DNA of 64,000 bases, from positions 80,785 to 144,784 of the forward strand of contig CAIYPP010000113.1 in assembly GCA_903928115.1 (NCBI GenBank), written 5' to 3'. This DNA is from an uncultured Planctomycetota bacterium. Its GTDB lineage: Bacteria > Planctomycetota > UBA1135 > GCA-002686595. The position numbers and the translations under genes are program-made. Positions 43,596-51,436 of the stretch are shown in pieces. The notes below the pieces were generated by a model, which was not told where the DNA came from, searched no databases, and saw only the letters and a program-made list of their open reading frames with translations. Within the stretch, counting starts at the first letter, position 1; the number at the start of each line of letters is the position of its first letter.

Positions 43596-45398
43596 TCACT
43601 TCGGGAGCGCCGAGCCCAGCGTGAGGAGCGCGTACGCCGTGCCGAGCAGCGGGTTGCCCTCCATCCAGCGCGGGCTGTTTGCATTGGTCCAAGATCCATC
43701 GACCTTGCTCTGCATCGACACGATGCGGCCGCAGAGCTCGCGCCGCCACGAGTGGCTGCGCCCCGCACTGTCGACGAGCTCCTCGATGCCGACGAGCGAG
43801 AGCGCCTGCGCCATCGTGTGGAAGTAGTAGTAGAGGCCTTGGTACGCCGCCGTCGGGTCGCGGCCCGGCGGGAAGCCGGGGTTTACGTCGAGCGTGTAGT
43901 TCTTGCCGATCCATGCGACCGCAGCCTTGACGCGCGGGTCGTCCGCGGAGGCGCCCGAGTACAGGAGGCTCTTCAAGAGCGCATAGGTCATCGAGCCGTA
44001 CGAGCGCGGGACTTGGACTCCGCCCTCGAGCACCTCGAAGCCGGCCTTCGAATCCCCCGGCGCGTAGCCGGAACCGCCGTCGTCTCCCGCGCGAATCAGC
44101 ACGTCGCCATCCTGAATGCGCACGTCGCTGGACTCCGAGCGGTTCTGGCAGCGCTCGAGGAACTTGAGCGCCTTCTTGTAGGTCGGCGCGTTGGGTTCCA
44201 AGCCCGACGCCGCGAGCGCTTCGAGCGCCATCTGCAGGTTCGACAGGTCGGGTCGCTCGGTCGAGCCGTAGCCGATGCCACCGTAGTAGAGGTCGCCTTC
44301 GCTGTAGCCTTCGGCTTCGTCGAGCTGCAGGTTCACGAGGAACTGCTGCGCTCGCGCGATCGCGTCCTTCCAGCGCGCATCTCCAGAACGCGAGAGCGCG
44401 AGGATCGCGGCCGCGGTGTTGTAGTTCGCGAGCTTGCCATCGTGGATCGAGCCGTCGGGCTGCTGCAGCGATGCGATCCACTCGAGGCCCGAGTCGATCG
44501 TCCGCTGGACACCATCGGGGCGCGGCGTCGGCACGGCCTGCAGCGAAGCGAGCACCATCGACGTCAGGCCCGAGTCCGGCTTGCCCGGGGCACCCCAGCG
44601 TCCGTTCTGGCTCGTCGCGACGAGGAACTCGGCGCCTTTGCGCAGCGCGGCGAGCGCGCCCTCGCGCTCCGCGGGCGCGAAGGTCGGCAGCGCGTTCAAG
44701 TGGGTGCTCGGCGCGGCACTCGGCGACGCGCGCTTGAAGAGTCGGTCGAGCTCCGAGAGCGTGAGCACGTTGGAGGCGGTCATGAGCGTGGCGAGCGACG
44801 GATCCTTCTCCCAGCGTCCCGGTGAGGTCTGCTCGGCGAGCAGCTGCTGCGCGATGCGGCGCAGGTCCTTGAGGGTGGGTTCGGCGGGGATCCGCGGGTC
44901 GCGACTCACCGGAGCCTCCCCTCCGAGCGCCGCGAGGGCCTTGCCGAGCGCGGCCTTCGAGCCGGGGTCACCGAGCGCCACGAGGGCCTCGAGCACCACC
45001 CGAGTCTGAGCGCGGCGCTGCTCGACGTTGGCCCCAGCTTCGCCGAACAGTCCGTCCTCGCCTTGCCGCGCGAGGATGAAATCGAGTGCCTTGCGCACGA
45101 ACGGTCCGTCGACGGCGCGGTAGCGATCGGGGCAGGTCGCGTACGCGCGCAGCACCAACGCGGTGGTCGAGAGGTCGCCGTACGCACCCGTCACGGGGTC
45201 CTGGCGCGTCCGCAGCCAGCGAATGCCGGCGCGGATCGGGTCGGCGACGTTGACTTCGGTCTCGGCCGACGGCGCCGGAGCTTGGGCCACGGGCGCGGCG
45301 GACTGGGCGCGCAGAGGGGCAGCGCCGAGGAGAGCGAGGAGGAGCGGAGCGAGGAGGCGGCTGCGGTCGAGATTCTGGATCATGAGGGTGGCGAGCAT
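43596..45398 (-). CDS. Secreted alpha/alpha-barrel protein (prenyltransferase/squalene-cyclase repeat fold)
   Basis: This protein is about 600 residues. A signal peptide is visible (RSRLLAPLLLALLGAAPLRA). The mature part contains repeated helix pairs with terpene-cyclase-like motifs, for example IRWLRTRQDPVTGAYGD, GLEWIASLQQPDGSIHDG, and KALDFILARQGEDGLFGEAG. A small exposed YYGGIGYGS segment is also present. The fold is that of prenyltransferase and squalene-hopene-cyclase repeats, but the DXDD catalytic motif is not seen, so it is probably not a cyclase. Similar secreted proteins are common in planctomycetes and their role is unknown. ATG 45398 is chosen (TACGTC eight bases upstream); ATG 45383 is also possible. 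Confidence 0.72.
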   Translation of the reverse strand: MLATLMIQNLDRSRLLAPLLLALLGAAPLRAQSAAPVAQAPAPSAETEVNVADPIRAGIRWLRTRQDPVTGAYGDLSTTALVLRAYATCPDRYRAVDGPFVRKALDFILARQGEDGLFGEAGANVEQRRAQTRVVLEALVALGDPGSKAALGKALAALGGEAPVSRDPRIPAEPTLKDLRRIAQQLLAEQTSPGRWEKDPSLATLMTASNVLTLSELDRLFKRASPSAAPSTHLNALPTFAPAEREGALAALRKGAEFLVATSQNGRWGAPGKPDSGLTSMVLASLQAVPTPRPDGVQRTIDSGLEWIASLQQPDGSIHDGKLANYNTAAAILALSRSGDARWKDAIARAQQFLVNLQLDEAEGYSEGDLYYGGIGYGSTERPDLSNLQMALEALAASGLEPNAPTYKKALKFLERCQNRSESSDVRIQDGDVLIRAGDDGGSGYAPGDSKAGFEVLEGGVQVPRSYGSMTYALLKSLLYSGASADDPRVKAAVAWIGKNYTLDVNPGFPPGRDPTAAYQGLYYYFHTMAQALSLVGIEELVDSAGRSHSWRRELCGRIVSMQSKVDGSWTNANSPRWMEGNPLLGTAYALLTLGSALPK

Positions 45399-45468
45399 GA
45401 CGCTGGGACGTACCTTGCGTCGAGGCCTTGGCGCATTCAACGGCCCGGGGTGGGCTTGGTTCAACTTG

Positions 45469-45474
45469 TACGAT
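45469..45474 (+). promoter_or_regulatory. -10-like box TACGAT before the nitroreductase gene
   Basis: TACGAT ends six bases before the ATG at 45481. Confidence 0.5.
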
Positions 45475-45480
45475 CGTGCC

Positions 45481-46164
45481 ATGTTCGATCCGGCCGATCC
45501 GCACCGTCCTGCGCGCTTCGTTCCCCTCACACACACGCGGCTGACGGCGGCCGAGTCGCTGCGGCGGGCGCGTGAGCTGCGCGGGGAGCTCGCGACGCGC
45601 CGCAGCGTGCGCCACTTCTCGCGCGACCCGCTGCCGCCCGGCCTCCTCGATGAGTGCATCGCAACCGCCGCTGGAGCTCCTTCGGGGGCCAACAAGCAGC
45701 CTTGGAGCTTCGTGGTCGTCGAGGACGCGCCGACGAAGCAGCTCCTGCGACTCGCGGTCGAGGAAGAGGAGCGGCGCTTCTACCGCGAGCGCATCACCGA
45801 TGCGTGGCGCTCGGACCTCGAGCCTCTCGGCACCACGTGGGAGAAGCCCTTTGTCGAGGACGCGCCCGCGGTGATCGCGGTGTTTCGCCAAACACACGGC
45901 CTCGAGGGGGACCGTCGCCTCCCGCACTACTACACGCAGGAGTCGGTGGGCATCGCGGTTGGCTTTCTGCTCGTCGCGCTGCACCACGCGGGGTTGGTGG
46001 CGCTGACGCACACTCCGGCGCCGATGGAGTTCCTCGAGCGGTTGCTTCAGCGCCCGCGCAACGAGCGCGGCTTCATGCTGATTCCGGTCGGCTATCCCGC
46101 AGAGGGGTGCGTGGTGCCGAACCTCGTGCGCAAGTCGCTCGACGAGGTCCGGCTGCGGCGCTGA
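45481..46164 (+). CDS. Nitroreductase-family flavoprotein, iodotyrosine dehalogenase-like
   Basis: This is a 227-residue FMN protein. RRSVRHFSRDPLPPGLLDEC is the FMN-binding start, and APSGANKQPWSFVVVED, EEEERRFYRERITDAW, GTTWEKPFVEDAP and HYYTQESVGIAVGFLL follow. Then come LTHTPAPMEFLERLLQRP and VPNLVRKSLDEV. The long EEEERRFY lid and the LTHTPAPM segment resemble bacterial homologues of iodotyrosine deiodinase more than nitroreductases such as NfsB. Such enzymes use FMN to remove halogen from halotyrosines. The natural substrate in bacteria is not established. ATG 45481 follows TACGAT by six bases. Confidence 0.82.
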   Translation: MFDPADPHRPARFVPLTHTRLTAAESLRRARELRGELATRRSVRHFSRDPLPPGLLDECIATAAGAPSGANKQPWSFVVVEDAPTKQLLRLAVEEEERRFYRERITDAWRSDLEPLGTTWEKPFVEDAPAVIAVFRQTHGLEGDRRLPHYYTQESVGIAVGFLLVALHHAGLVALTHTPAPMEFLERLLQRPRNERGFMLIPVGYPAEGCVVPNLVRKSLDEVRLRR

Positions 46165-46171
46165 GCACGAG

Positions 46172-46492
46172 CTAGCGAGCCGTGAACCGTACGGCGGTCC
46201 CGTACGCGAGGATCTCCGCGCAGCCACCAGCGATCTCACACGTCGCGAAGCGCAGACCGACGATGCCGTCCGCGCCGCGCGCGCGAGCCTCGGCGATCAT
46301 GCGGTCGAGCGCCTGCTCGCGGCTCTCGGCGAGCAGCTTGGTGTACTCCTCGATCTCGCCTCCGACCATGTTCTTGAAGTAGGCGGAGAGATCTTCGCCG
46401 GCATGCGCGGCGCGCACGGTGTTGCCGCGGACGAAGCCGATCGTGTCGGCGATCTCGCGGCCGGGGACATGGTCGGTCGTGACGACGATCAT
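46172..46492 (-). CDS. YbjQ/UPF0145 family protein
   Basis: This is a 106-residue protein. TTDHVPGREIADTIGFVRGN at the start, then MVGGEIEEYTKLLAESREQA, IAEARARGADGIVGLRF and an AYGTAV end are diagnostic of UPF0145, a small pentameric beta/alpha protein once called a heavy-metal-binding domain. The function is unknown. It is the last gene of the lpxB operon: its ATG overlaps the anti-sigma stop (ATGA at 46489-46492). Confidence 0.85.
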   Translation of the reverse strand: MIVVTTDHVPGREIADTIGFVRGNTVRAAHAGEDLSAYFKNMVGGEIEEYTKLLAESREQALDRMIAEARARGADGIVGLRFATCEIAGGCAEILAYGTAVRFTAR

Positions 46493-46935
46493 CGGCGGAT
46501 CTCCGTGTAGGGGTCGAGCGCCTGCGTCCGCAGACGCGCGCGCAAGGCGCGGGCGCCGAGCACCGTCGCGCCTGCCATGGCCGCGGTGACGCCGATCGGA
46601 ACTGCGCGTGGCAGAGCGCTCGCCCACAGGAAGTAGAGCAGCCCGAAGGCGCCGAGCGCGAGACCGGCGAGCACCAATGTGAGGCCCACCCCGAGCGTCG
46701 CGCGGTGGAGCGGCTCCGCATCCATGGCGCGCCACTCGAGGTCCATCGGCTCAGGCCCGGCCGAGGCGCGGGCCAGCACATCGAGACGCAGCTCGCGTGC
46801 GACGAGCTCGCGCAGGTCGGCGCGTCGCTCGAGCACGCGCTCGAACTCCTCGCGCTCGGTTCCCGAGAGCTCTCCGTCGGCATAGGCCATCGCGAGCAGC
46901 TCCTCGCGGGTCGGCTCACTTGCTCCGCGTGTCAT
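46489..46935 (-). CDS. Anti-sigma-factor-like membrane protein
   Basis: This is a 148-residue protein. The N-terminal ~70 residues (EELLAMAYADGELSGTERE, then FERVLERRADLRELVAREL) match the YxDGEL helix start of anti-sigma domains. Two membrane helices follow (~93-115 and ~118-136). There is no HxxxCxxC zinc motif, so it is a zinc-free type. It overlaps the sigma factor gene by 20 bases and lies right after it, as cognate pairs usually do. It probably holds that sigma at the inner membrane until an envelope signal arrives. Confidence 0.75.
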   Translation of the reverse strand: MTRGASEPTREELLAMAYADGELSGTEREEFERVLERRADLRELVARELRLDVLARASAGPEPMDLEWRAMDAEPLHRATLGVGLTLVLAGLALGAFGLLYFLWASALPRAVPIGVTAAMAGATVLGARALRARLRTQALDPYTEIRR

Positions 46936-47602
46936 CGCTGCCTCCCTTCTCTCCGAACTCCTCGGCGTACTGTGGTCCGAGCGCCTCGCGCAGGCGTCGT
47001 CGCGCATGGAAGAGGCGCGACATCACGGTCCCCTCGGGGATCGACAACAGATGGGCGATCTCGCGGTAGCTGAGCTCGCGGTAGTGGCGTAGCACGAGGA
47101 TCTCGCGGTCGTTGGTCCCAAGGCGCGCGAGCGCGCGACGGAAGGCCGCAACTCGCTCCTCCGCGATCATGGGCTCGTGCGGCGCGAGCGCGTCGGGATC
47201 GACGAGCTCCCACTCTTCCGGCGCTTCGTCGCCGGATCCAACCGTCGAGAGGCTCACCGCGCGCACCTTGCCTTGTCCCCGCAGCCGCGAGTAGCAGGTG
47301 TTGCGCAGGATGCGGCGGAACCAGGGCAGGAAGTGCTCGCCTTCGCGGAAAGTGGCCCGCGCACGATAGGTGTGCATCAGCGCTTCTTGCGCGAGCTCCA
47401 GCGCGTCGTCGCGGGATCCGACCAGCGAATGGGCGAGGCGGAAGGCGAGGCCGCGGACCGCGTAGCACAGGCGGTCGAACGCGTCGCGGTCCCCCGAGCG
47501 CGCGAGGAGCATCAAGCGGGTCGTCTCAGCCTGCATCGGACTCGGCTCGTACGTCCCCGAACCGGCTTCCTTCAAAGAATCTGAGGAATCCCCACGCTTC
47601 AT
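46916..47602 (-). CDS. ECF-type RNA polymerase sigma factor
   Basis: This protein is about 228 residues. Sigma region 2 is FDRLCYAVRGLAFRLAHSL then DDALELAQEALMHTYRAR, with HFLPWFRRILRNTCYSRLR for core and -10 binding. Region 4 is REILVLRHYRELSYREIAHL and IPEGTVMSRLFHARRRLREA, the helix-turn-helix for -35 recognition. There is no region 3, as expected for ECF sigmas. Its ATG overlaps the lpxB stop (ATGA, 47599-47602), and an anti-sigma gene follows. MQAETTRL, 22 residues on, could be an alternative start. Translational coupling to lpxB suggests control linked to outer-membrane synthesis. Confidence 0.92.
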   Translation of the reverse strand: MKRGDSSDSLKEAGSGTYEPSPMQAETTRLMLLARSGDRDAFDRLCYAVRGLAFRLAHSLVGSRDDALELAQEALMHTYRARATFREGEHFLPWFRRILRNTCYSRLRGQGKVRAVSLSTVGSGDEAPEEWELVDPDALAPHEPMIAEERVAAFRRALARLGTNDREILVLRHYRELSYREIAHLLSIPEGTVMSRLFHARRRLREALGPQYAEEFGEKGGSDDTRSK

Positions 47603-48948
47603 GGCTCGGTGCGGGCGGCGAGGTCGAGTGCGTGCAGGGCGGCCCGTCGGCAGGCCCCGGGAGGGCCTAGGCGGGAGGCGGCGAGTTCGAGTCCGCGCAG
47701 CATCGCGCGACGAGGCTCGCCCTCCTCGAGGCAATGGACGAGAGAGTGCGCGACCTGCTCGAGCGGCCCGCGGCCGCGGAAGCAGAACTCCGGCACCACT
47801 TCGCGGCCCGCAAGCAGGTTCAGGGACGCAAACCACGGCGTGCAGAGCAGCGTGCGGTACGCCAGCGTGTCGCGAGCCTTCCCGACGCGGTAGATGCACA
47901 CCGTGGGGAGTCGGTGGTGCAAGAGATCGAGCAGCACCGTGCCGGAAACCGAGAAGGCGGCGCTCGACTCGCGCAGCGCGGCGTGCAGCTCGCCGGTCTC
48001 GAGCTGAACCCAATCCGACGCGTGGGCCCGCGCGATGTGCTCCGCTACCCGTGCACGATGCTCCGGATTCTCCTGCAGCACGCGCACCTCGACGTCCGGC
48101 ACTCGCTCGCGCACACGCGCCGCCGCAGTGAGCATCCACGGCAGGTTCAGGTCGATCACGCGCGCGCGGCTGCCGGGCAGGATCGCGAGGCTCTTCGAGA
48201 GCGGCCAGGCAGGACGCCGAGGGACGCCGACGAGCCGGTCCTGAAGCGGATGGCCCACGTGCGCGACGTCGACTCCGCGGCGGCGGAACCACTCGGGCTC
48301 GAAGGGCAGGATGGTCAGCGCGCGGTCGACGGAGCGCGCGTAGCCCGCCGTGCGCCACGGCGCCCAGCCCCAGTGCTGGGGCGTCACGAAGTGCAGCACC
48401 TTGACGCCGTAGCGACGCGCGATGCGTCCGAGCGGAACGTGCAGTGCCGGCGAGTCGACGAGCACGGCCACATCGGGGCGCGCGTCACGGAAGTGCGCGG
48501 CACAGCGCTCGAGAAGTTCGAGGTAGTAGGGCAGCGCCGAGAGCACGCCATCGAAGCCCATCATCGCTCGCTCGACGGGATTCCCTAGCGTGGCGACGCC
48601 GAGGGCTTCGAGCGGGCCGCCGCCGAGGCCGCTCACGGCCGCAGGGGGAAGGCCGCGGTGGAGCAGCTCGTGTTGCAGCTCGCGCACGACGTTGACCGCG
48701 TGGAGCTGGCCCGAGTGCTCGGCGCAGGAGACGAAGACGCGCGGAGAGCGCCGCAGGGCCCCCGCGCTCGGAGGCTCGTCGATGGGCGCTGGGTCGTGCA
48801 GGAGGTCGGAGAGCTCGGCCCGCAGCGAGGCGCGCCGCATCGCGAAGTCGGCGAGGTGCAGCGGCGAGAGCGCCAGATTCGCGAGCGCGCGCGCGAGCTC
48901 GCGGCGCACCGCGGAGGCGGGGGAGAGCGACCGAACGGCCGACGTCAT
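47599..48948 (-). CDS. lpxB: Lipid-A-disaccharide synthase LpxB homologue
   Basis: This is a 449-residue GT-B glycosyltransferase. Features in order are VFVSCAEHSGQLHAVNVVRE (the GEASGD region of LpxB), VSGLGGGPLEALGV, RPDVAVLVDSPALHVPL, KVLHFVTPQHWGWAPWR (VSPQxWAW), LTILPFEPEWFRRRGV, VGHPLQD and LAILPGSRARVIDLNL. It joins UDP-2,3-diacylglucosamine and lipid X to make the lipid A disaccharide. The start motif SCAEHSGQ departs from GEASGD. About 65 extra N-terminal residues precede the first motif. A TACGCT box is seven bases before the ATG. It implies that the organism makes lipid A. Confidence 0.85.
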   Translation of the reverse strand: MTSAVRSLSPASAVRRELARALANLALSPLHLADFAMRRASLRAELSDLLHDPAPIDEPPSAGALRRSPRVFVSCAEHSGQLHAVNVVRELQHELLHRGLPPAAVSGLGGGPLEALGVATLGNPVERAMMGFDGVLSALPYYLELLERCAAHFRDARPDVAVLVDSPALHVPLGRIARRYGVKVLHFVTPQHWGWAPWRTAGYARSVDRALTILPFEPEWFRRRGVDVAHVGHPLQDRLVGVPRRPAWPLSKSLAILPGSRARVIDLNLPWMLTAAARVRERVPDVEVRVLQENPEHRARVAEHIARAHASDWVQLETGELHAALRESSAAFSVSGTVLLDLLHHRLPTVCIYRVGKARDTLAYRTLLCTPWFASLNLLAGREVVPEFCFRGRGPLEQVAHSLVHCLEEGEPRRAMLRGLELAASRLGPPGACRRAALHALDLAARTEP

Positions 48949-48955
48949 GCCGCGC

Positions 48956-48961
48956 AGCGTA
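48956..48961 (-). promoter_or_regulatory. -10-like box TACGCT before the lpxB operon
   Basis: On the minus strand TACGCT is followed by GCGCGGC (seven bases) and the lpxB ATG. It would drive the four-gene operon. Confidence 0.45.
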
Positions 48962-48998
48962 GTATCCGACGGGGGCCGCGCCGAGGGCCTCGGTTCCC

Positions 48999-49004
48999 TA
49001 CAAT
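48999..49004 (+). promoter_or_regulatory. -10-like box TACAAT; argues against ATG 49003
   Basis: TACAAT overlaps the ATG at 49003 and ends seven bases before GTG 49012, which is therefore preferred. Confidence 0.45.
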
Positions 49005-49011
49005 GCGCTTC

Positions 49012-49701
49012 GTGGGGCGCATGATCTTGTTCTTCGCGGGCACGGTGGTGCTGCTCTCCGTGCTGCAGCGGCTACCGGCGGCAGGCTGGATCTTTCGCGG
49101 CTTCTTTGGCTTCTGGATCGCCGCGATCCTGCTCTCGGTGCTCGCGGAGCGGGTCTCGCGTGGGCTGCTCACGCGCCGCGCCTTTCAGCGCTCGGTGCGA
49201 GATCTCGGGCACGTGGAGAGCGCCTACAACCAAGGCAAGCTGGGCTCGCTCCTCCTTTCGTCGGGCAAGGCCGCCGCCGCGTTGCCGCACCTCCAGCGCG
49301 CGGTCGAGGGGGAGCCGGAGGTCGCCGAGTGGCGCTATCGACTCGGGCAGGCCCAAGTGGCGACGCGTCGCTTCGACGAGGCTCTGGCGTCGCTCGAACG
49401 GGCGGTCGAGCTGAACTCCGAGCACGCCTACGGTGATGTGCAGCTCGCGCTGGTGCGAGCCCAGATCGAGCTGCGGCGCACGGACGAGGCCTTGGCTTCG
49501 CTCGCGCGCTACGAGCGCGAGTTCGGACCGAAGCCGGAGAGCGCGTACCACCGTGGCGTCGCGCTGCGGCTCGAAGGCAAGCGCGACGCGGCGAAGGCGG
49601 CCTTTCGCGAGGTCGGGGAGCTCGCTGCGCGAACTCCTCGGTTCCAGCGCAAGGCTCAGCGTCCTTGGGTGTTCAAGGCGTGGCTCGCACGACTCTCCTG
49701 A
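49012..49701 (+). CDS. Membrane-anchored TPR protein
   Basis: This protein is about 229 residues. Two N-terminal membrane helices (MILFFAGTVVLLSVLQ and FFGFWIAAILLSVLAE) are followed by four TPR-like repeats: YNQGKLGSLLLSSGKAAAAL, WRYRLGQAQVATRRFDEALA, VQLALVRAQIELRRTDEALA, and AYHRGVALRLEGKRDAAKAA. It resembles YbbN/PilF-like scaffolding proteins only in general. The start is uncertain: GTG 49012 is preferred because the TACAAT box covers ATG 49003; ATG 49021 would also keep both helices. It is divergent from lpxB. Confidence 0.7.
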   Translation: MGRMILFFAGTVVLLSVLQRLPAAGWIFRGFFGFWIAAILLSVLAERVSRGLLTRRAFQRSVRDLGHVESAYNQGKLGSLLLSSGKAAAALPHLQRAVEGEPEVAEWRYRLGQAQVATRRFDEALASLERAVELNSEHAYGDVQLALVRAQIELRRTDEALASLARYEREFGPKPESAYHRGVALRLEGKRDAAKAAFREVGELAARTPRFQRKAQRPWVFKAWLARLS

Positions 49702-49723
49702 GCGAGGGCCCCGCGCGCGGCGC

Positions 49724-50485
49724 TCAGGGCGTTCTGCGCGCGAAGGTCGACAGCGAGGCGAGGTAGCCCGCGAACGCCACGGCGAGCGGCGGAGCGAGTG
49801 CCCAGAGCTCGAAGCCGAGCTCGCGCTGGATGTACATGAACCGCTCGACGTCGGTGAGGCGGAAGAGCGAGAAGTGCGTCAGGCGCTCGACCAAGTACAC
49901 CGCGAACTGGAACACCGTGAAGAACAGCATCGCGAAGGCGATGCCCATCGGCGCGCGCGCGAGCGTCGAGAAAAAGAACGTGACCGAGTAGACCGCGAGC
50001 AGCACGGCGCACTGCTGCACGGCGCAGAGGAGCAGCGGACCGTAGCCGACCTCGTGGCCGACCTGCGCGCACAGCCACGGGATCGTCAGCGTCGTGAGGA
50101 ACACGGGGAGTGTCACCGCCGCGGCACCTTCGAGCCAGCGCTCGGTGAGAATGCGTCGGCGCGAGAGCGGTCGAGCGAGGAAGATCTCGAAGGTGCCGCG
50201 GTGGACTTCTCCAGCGACGGCCCCGCAGGCGAACAGCACCGCCGCCGCCGTGCCGAGCGTGTTGCAGCCCTTGAAGAAGTGCTGACCGGTCACGTACGCG
50301 AACACCCCGCCCGCTTCGAGGGAGTCGATCACGTTGCGCAGGACCGGGATCGGCGCCATCGCCTTCAGCGAACTCGTGTGCTTCTGGAACTCCGGGAAGT
50401 ACAGCACCGCGGGCACGAGCATCAGCTCGAGCACGACGAGGAAGCCAACCCCGCGCCAGAACGTCGATTGCAGTGCTCGTCCCAT
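49724..50485 (-). CDS. ABC-2 type transporter permease
   Basis: This is a 253-residue protein with six membrane segments. The first (GVGFLVVLELMLVPAVLYF) is separated from the rest by ~65 residues, and the coupling region FEIFLARPLSRRRILTERWL precedes the second group, as in ABC-2/DrrB-like permeases. It forms an exporter with the ATPase encoded just upstream. Start and stop codons of the two genes overlap by one base (TGATG at 50483-50487). The cargo is unknown; drug, lipid or polysaccharide export are possible. Confidence 0.82.
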   Translation of the reverse strand: MGRALQSTFWRGVGFLVVLELMLVPAVLYFPEFQKHTSSLKAMAPIPVLRNVIDSLEAGGVFAYVTGQHFFKGCNTLGTAAAVLFACGAVAGEVHRGTFEIFLARPLSRRRILTERWLEGAAAVTLPVFLTTLTIPWLCAQVGHEVGYGPLLLCAVQQCAVLLAVYSVTFFFSTLARAPMGIAFAMLFFTVFQFAVYLVERLTHFSLFRLTDVERFMYIQRELGFELWALAPPLAVAFAGYLASLSTFARRTP

Positions 50486-51399
50486 CAGCACGCCTCCTCG
50501 ACCCCGTACAGGCCGCGGTAGAGGTCGGCGAGCGAGGTTTGTCCGTAGTCGAGGGAGAGCGGCGCTCCAATGCCCGGCAGGCTCGCGAGCTCCGCGAGGA
50601 ACGGCCGCGGATCGTCGGACGCGAGCTCGGCGACGAGCATCGAGCCGCGCGCGCTGCCCTTGGCCGTCCGCAGCCCTCGCGCGAGCTCGTCGACGCGCAC
50701 CTCGGGTCCGAAGGTCGCGCGCACGAGCCGCCGCGCGCGGCGTGCGACATCGTCGGCGCGCTCCGTCGAGATCTTCTTTCCGCCGCTCAGGAAGAGGAAC
50801 GTCGAGCACACGCGGTCGACCTCGCCCAAGTGGTGCGAGGAGAGCAGCACGGTCGTGCCCTGCGCGACGTCGCGTTCGAGCAGTTGGATCATCGTGCTGC
50901 GCTTCTGCGGATCGAGTCCCTCCGACGGCTCGTCGAGGATGCGAACCGCGACGCGCGGCGCGAGCGCGGCAGCGAACATCAACTGGCGCTTCATGCCGTG
51001 GCTGTAGGTGTGGACGGGGCGACGCAGCGGGAGCTCGAACGCCGTGGCCAGCTCGCGTGCACGAGTGCGCGCCTCCCGCTCCCGTCCGCGCAGGAACCAG
51101 TCGAGGTGTTCCTCGCCGCGCAGCTCGCCATACAGGCCGATCTCGCCAGGAGCGTAGGTGCAGCGCCGTCGCACCGCGGTGCCGTCGCCGGAGAGCTCGA
51201 CGCCGTCGATCGTCGCACTTCCAGCGTCCGGTCGAACGAGGCCCACGAGCATGCGCATCAGCGTGCTCTTGCCGCTGCCGTTGGGGCCCAGCAAACCCGT
51301 CACACGCCCCGGCTCGACGTCGAGGTCACAGGGTTCCAGCGCCACCTTCGCGCCGAAGGTGCGGCACAGACCTCGCGCGCGGATGCGGCCATCGCCCAT
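50485..51399 (-). CDS. ABC transporter ATP-binding protein
   Basis: This protein is about 304 residues. The nucleotide-binding domain is complete: Walker A LLGPNGSGKSTLMRML, the signature TYSHGMKRQLMFAAAL, Walker B VRILDEPSEGLDPQ and the switch histidine in LLSSHHLGEVD. It is of the CcmA/DrrA type that pairs with ABC-2 permeases. The last ~90 residues form an accessory domain (ARRLVRATFGPEVRVDEL). ATG 51399 is chosen over 51408: a TACGAT box overlaps 51408 and sits seven bases before 51399. It is divergent from the LPS-kinase-like gene. Confidence 0.92.
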   Translation of the reverse strand: MGDGRIRARGLCRTFGAKVALEPCDLDVEPGRVTGLLGPNGSGKSTLMRMLVGLVRPDAGSATIDGVELSGDGTAVRRRCTYAPGEIGLYGELRGEEHLDWFLRGREREARTRARELATAFELPLRRPVHTYSHGMKRQLMFAAALAPRVAVRILDEPSEGLDPQKRSTMIQLLERDVAQGTTVLLSSHHLGEVDRVCSTFLFLSGGKKISTERADDVARRARRLVRATFGPEVRVDELARGLRTAKGSARGSMLVAELASDDPRPFLAELASLPGIGAPLSLDYGQTSLADLYRGLYGVEEAC

Positions 51400-51406
51400 G
51401 CTCGGC

Positions 51407-51412
51407 ATCGTA
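51407..51412 (-). promoter_or_regulatory. -10-like box TACGAT; decides start 51399
   Basis: On the minus strand TACGAT is followed by GCCGAGC and then ATG 51399. It overlaps the alternative ATG at 51408. Confidence 0.5.
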
Positions 51413-51421
51413 GCCGCGCGC

Positions 51422-51427
51422 TAGAGT
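51422..51427 (+). promoter_or_regulatory. -10-like box TAGAGT before the kinase-like gene
   Basis: TAGAGT ends nine bases before ATG 51437. With 51407-51412 on the other strand it forms a divergent pair only nine bases apart. Confidence 0.5.
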
Positions 51428-51436
51428 GCTTGCTCC

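Noticed and set aside
51408..51408. ATG at 51408 as the ABC ATPase start
   Set aside because: It is inside the TACGAT box; ATG 51399 has the seven-base spacing seen in other genes.
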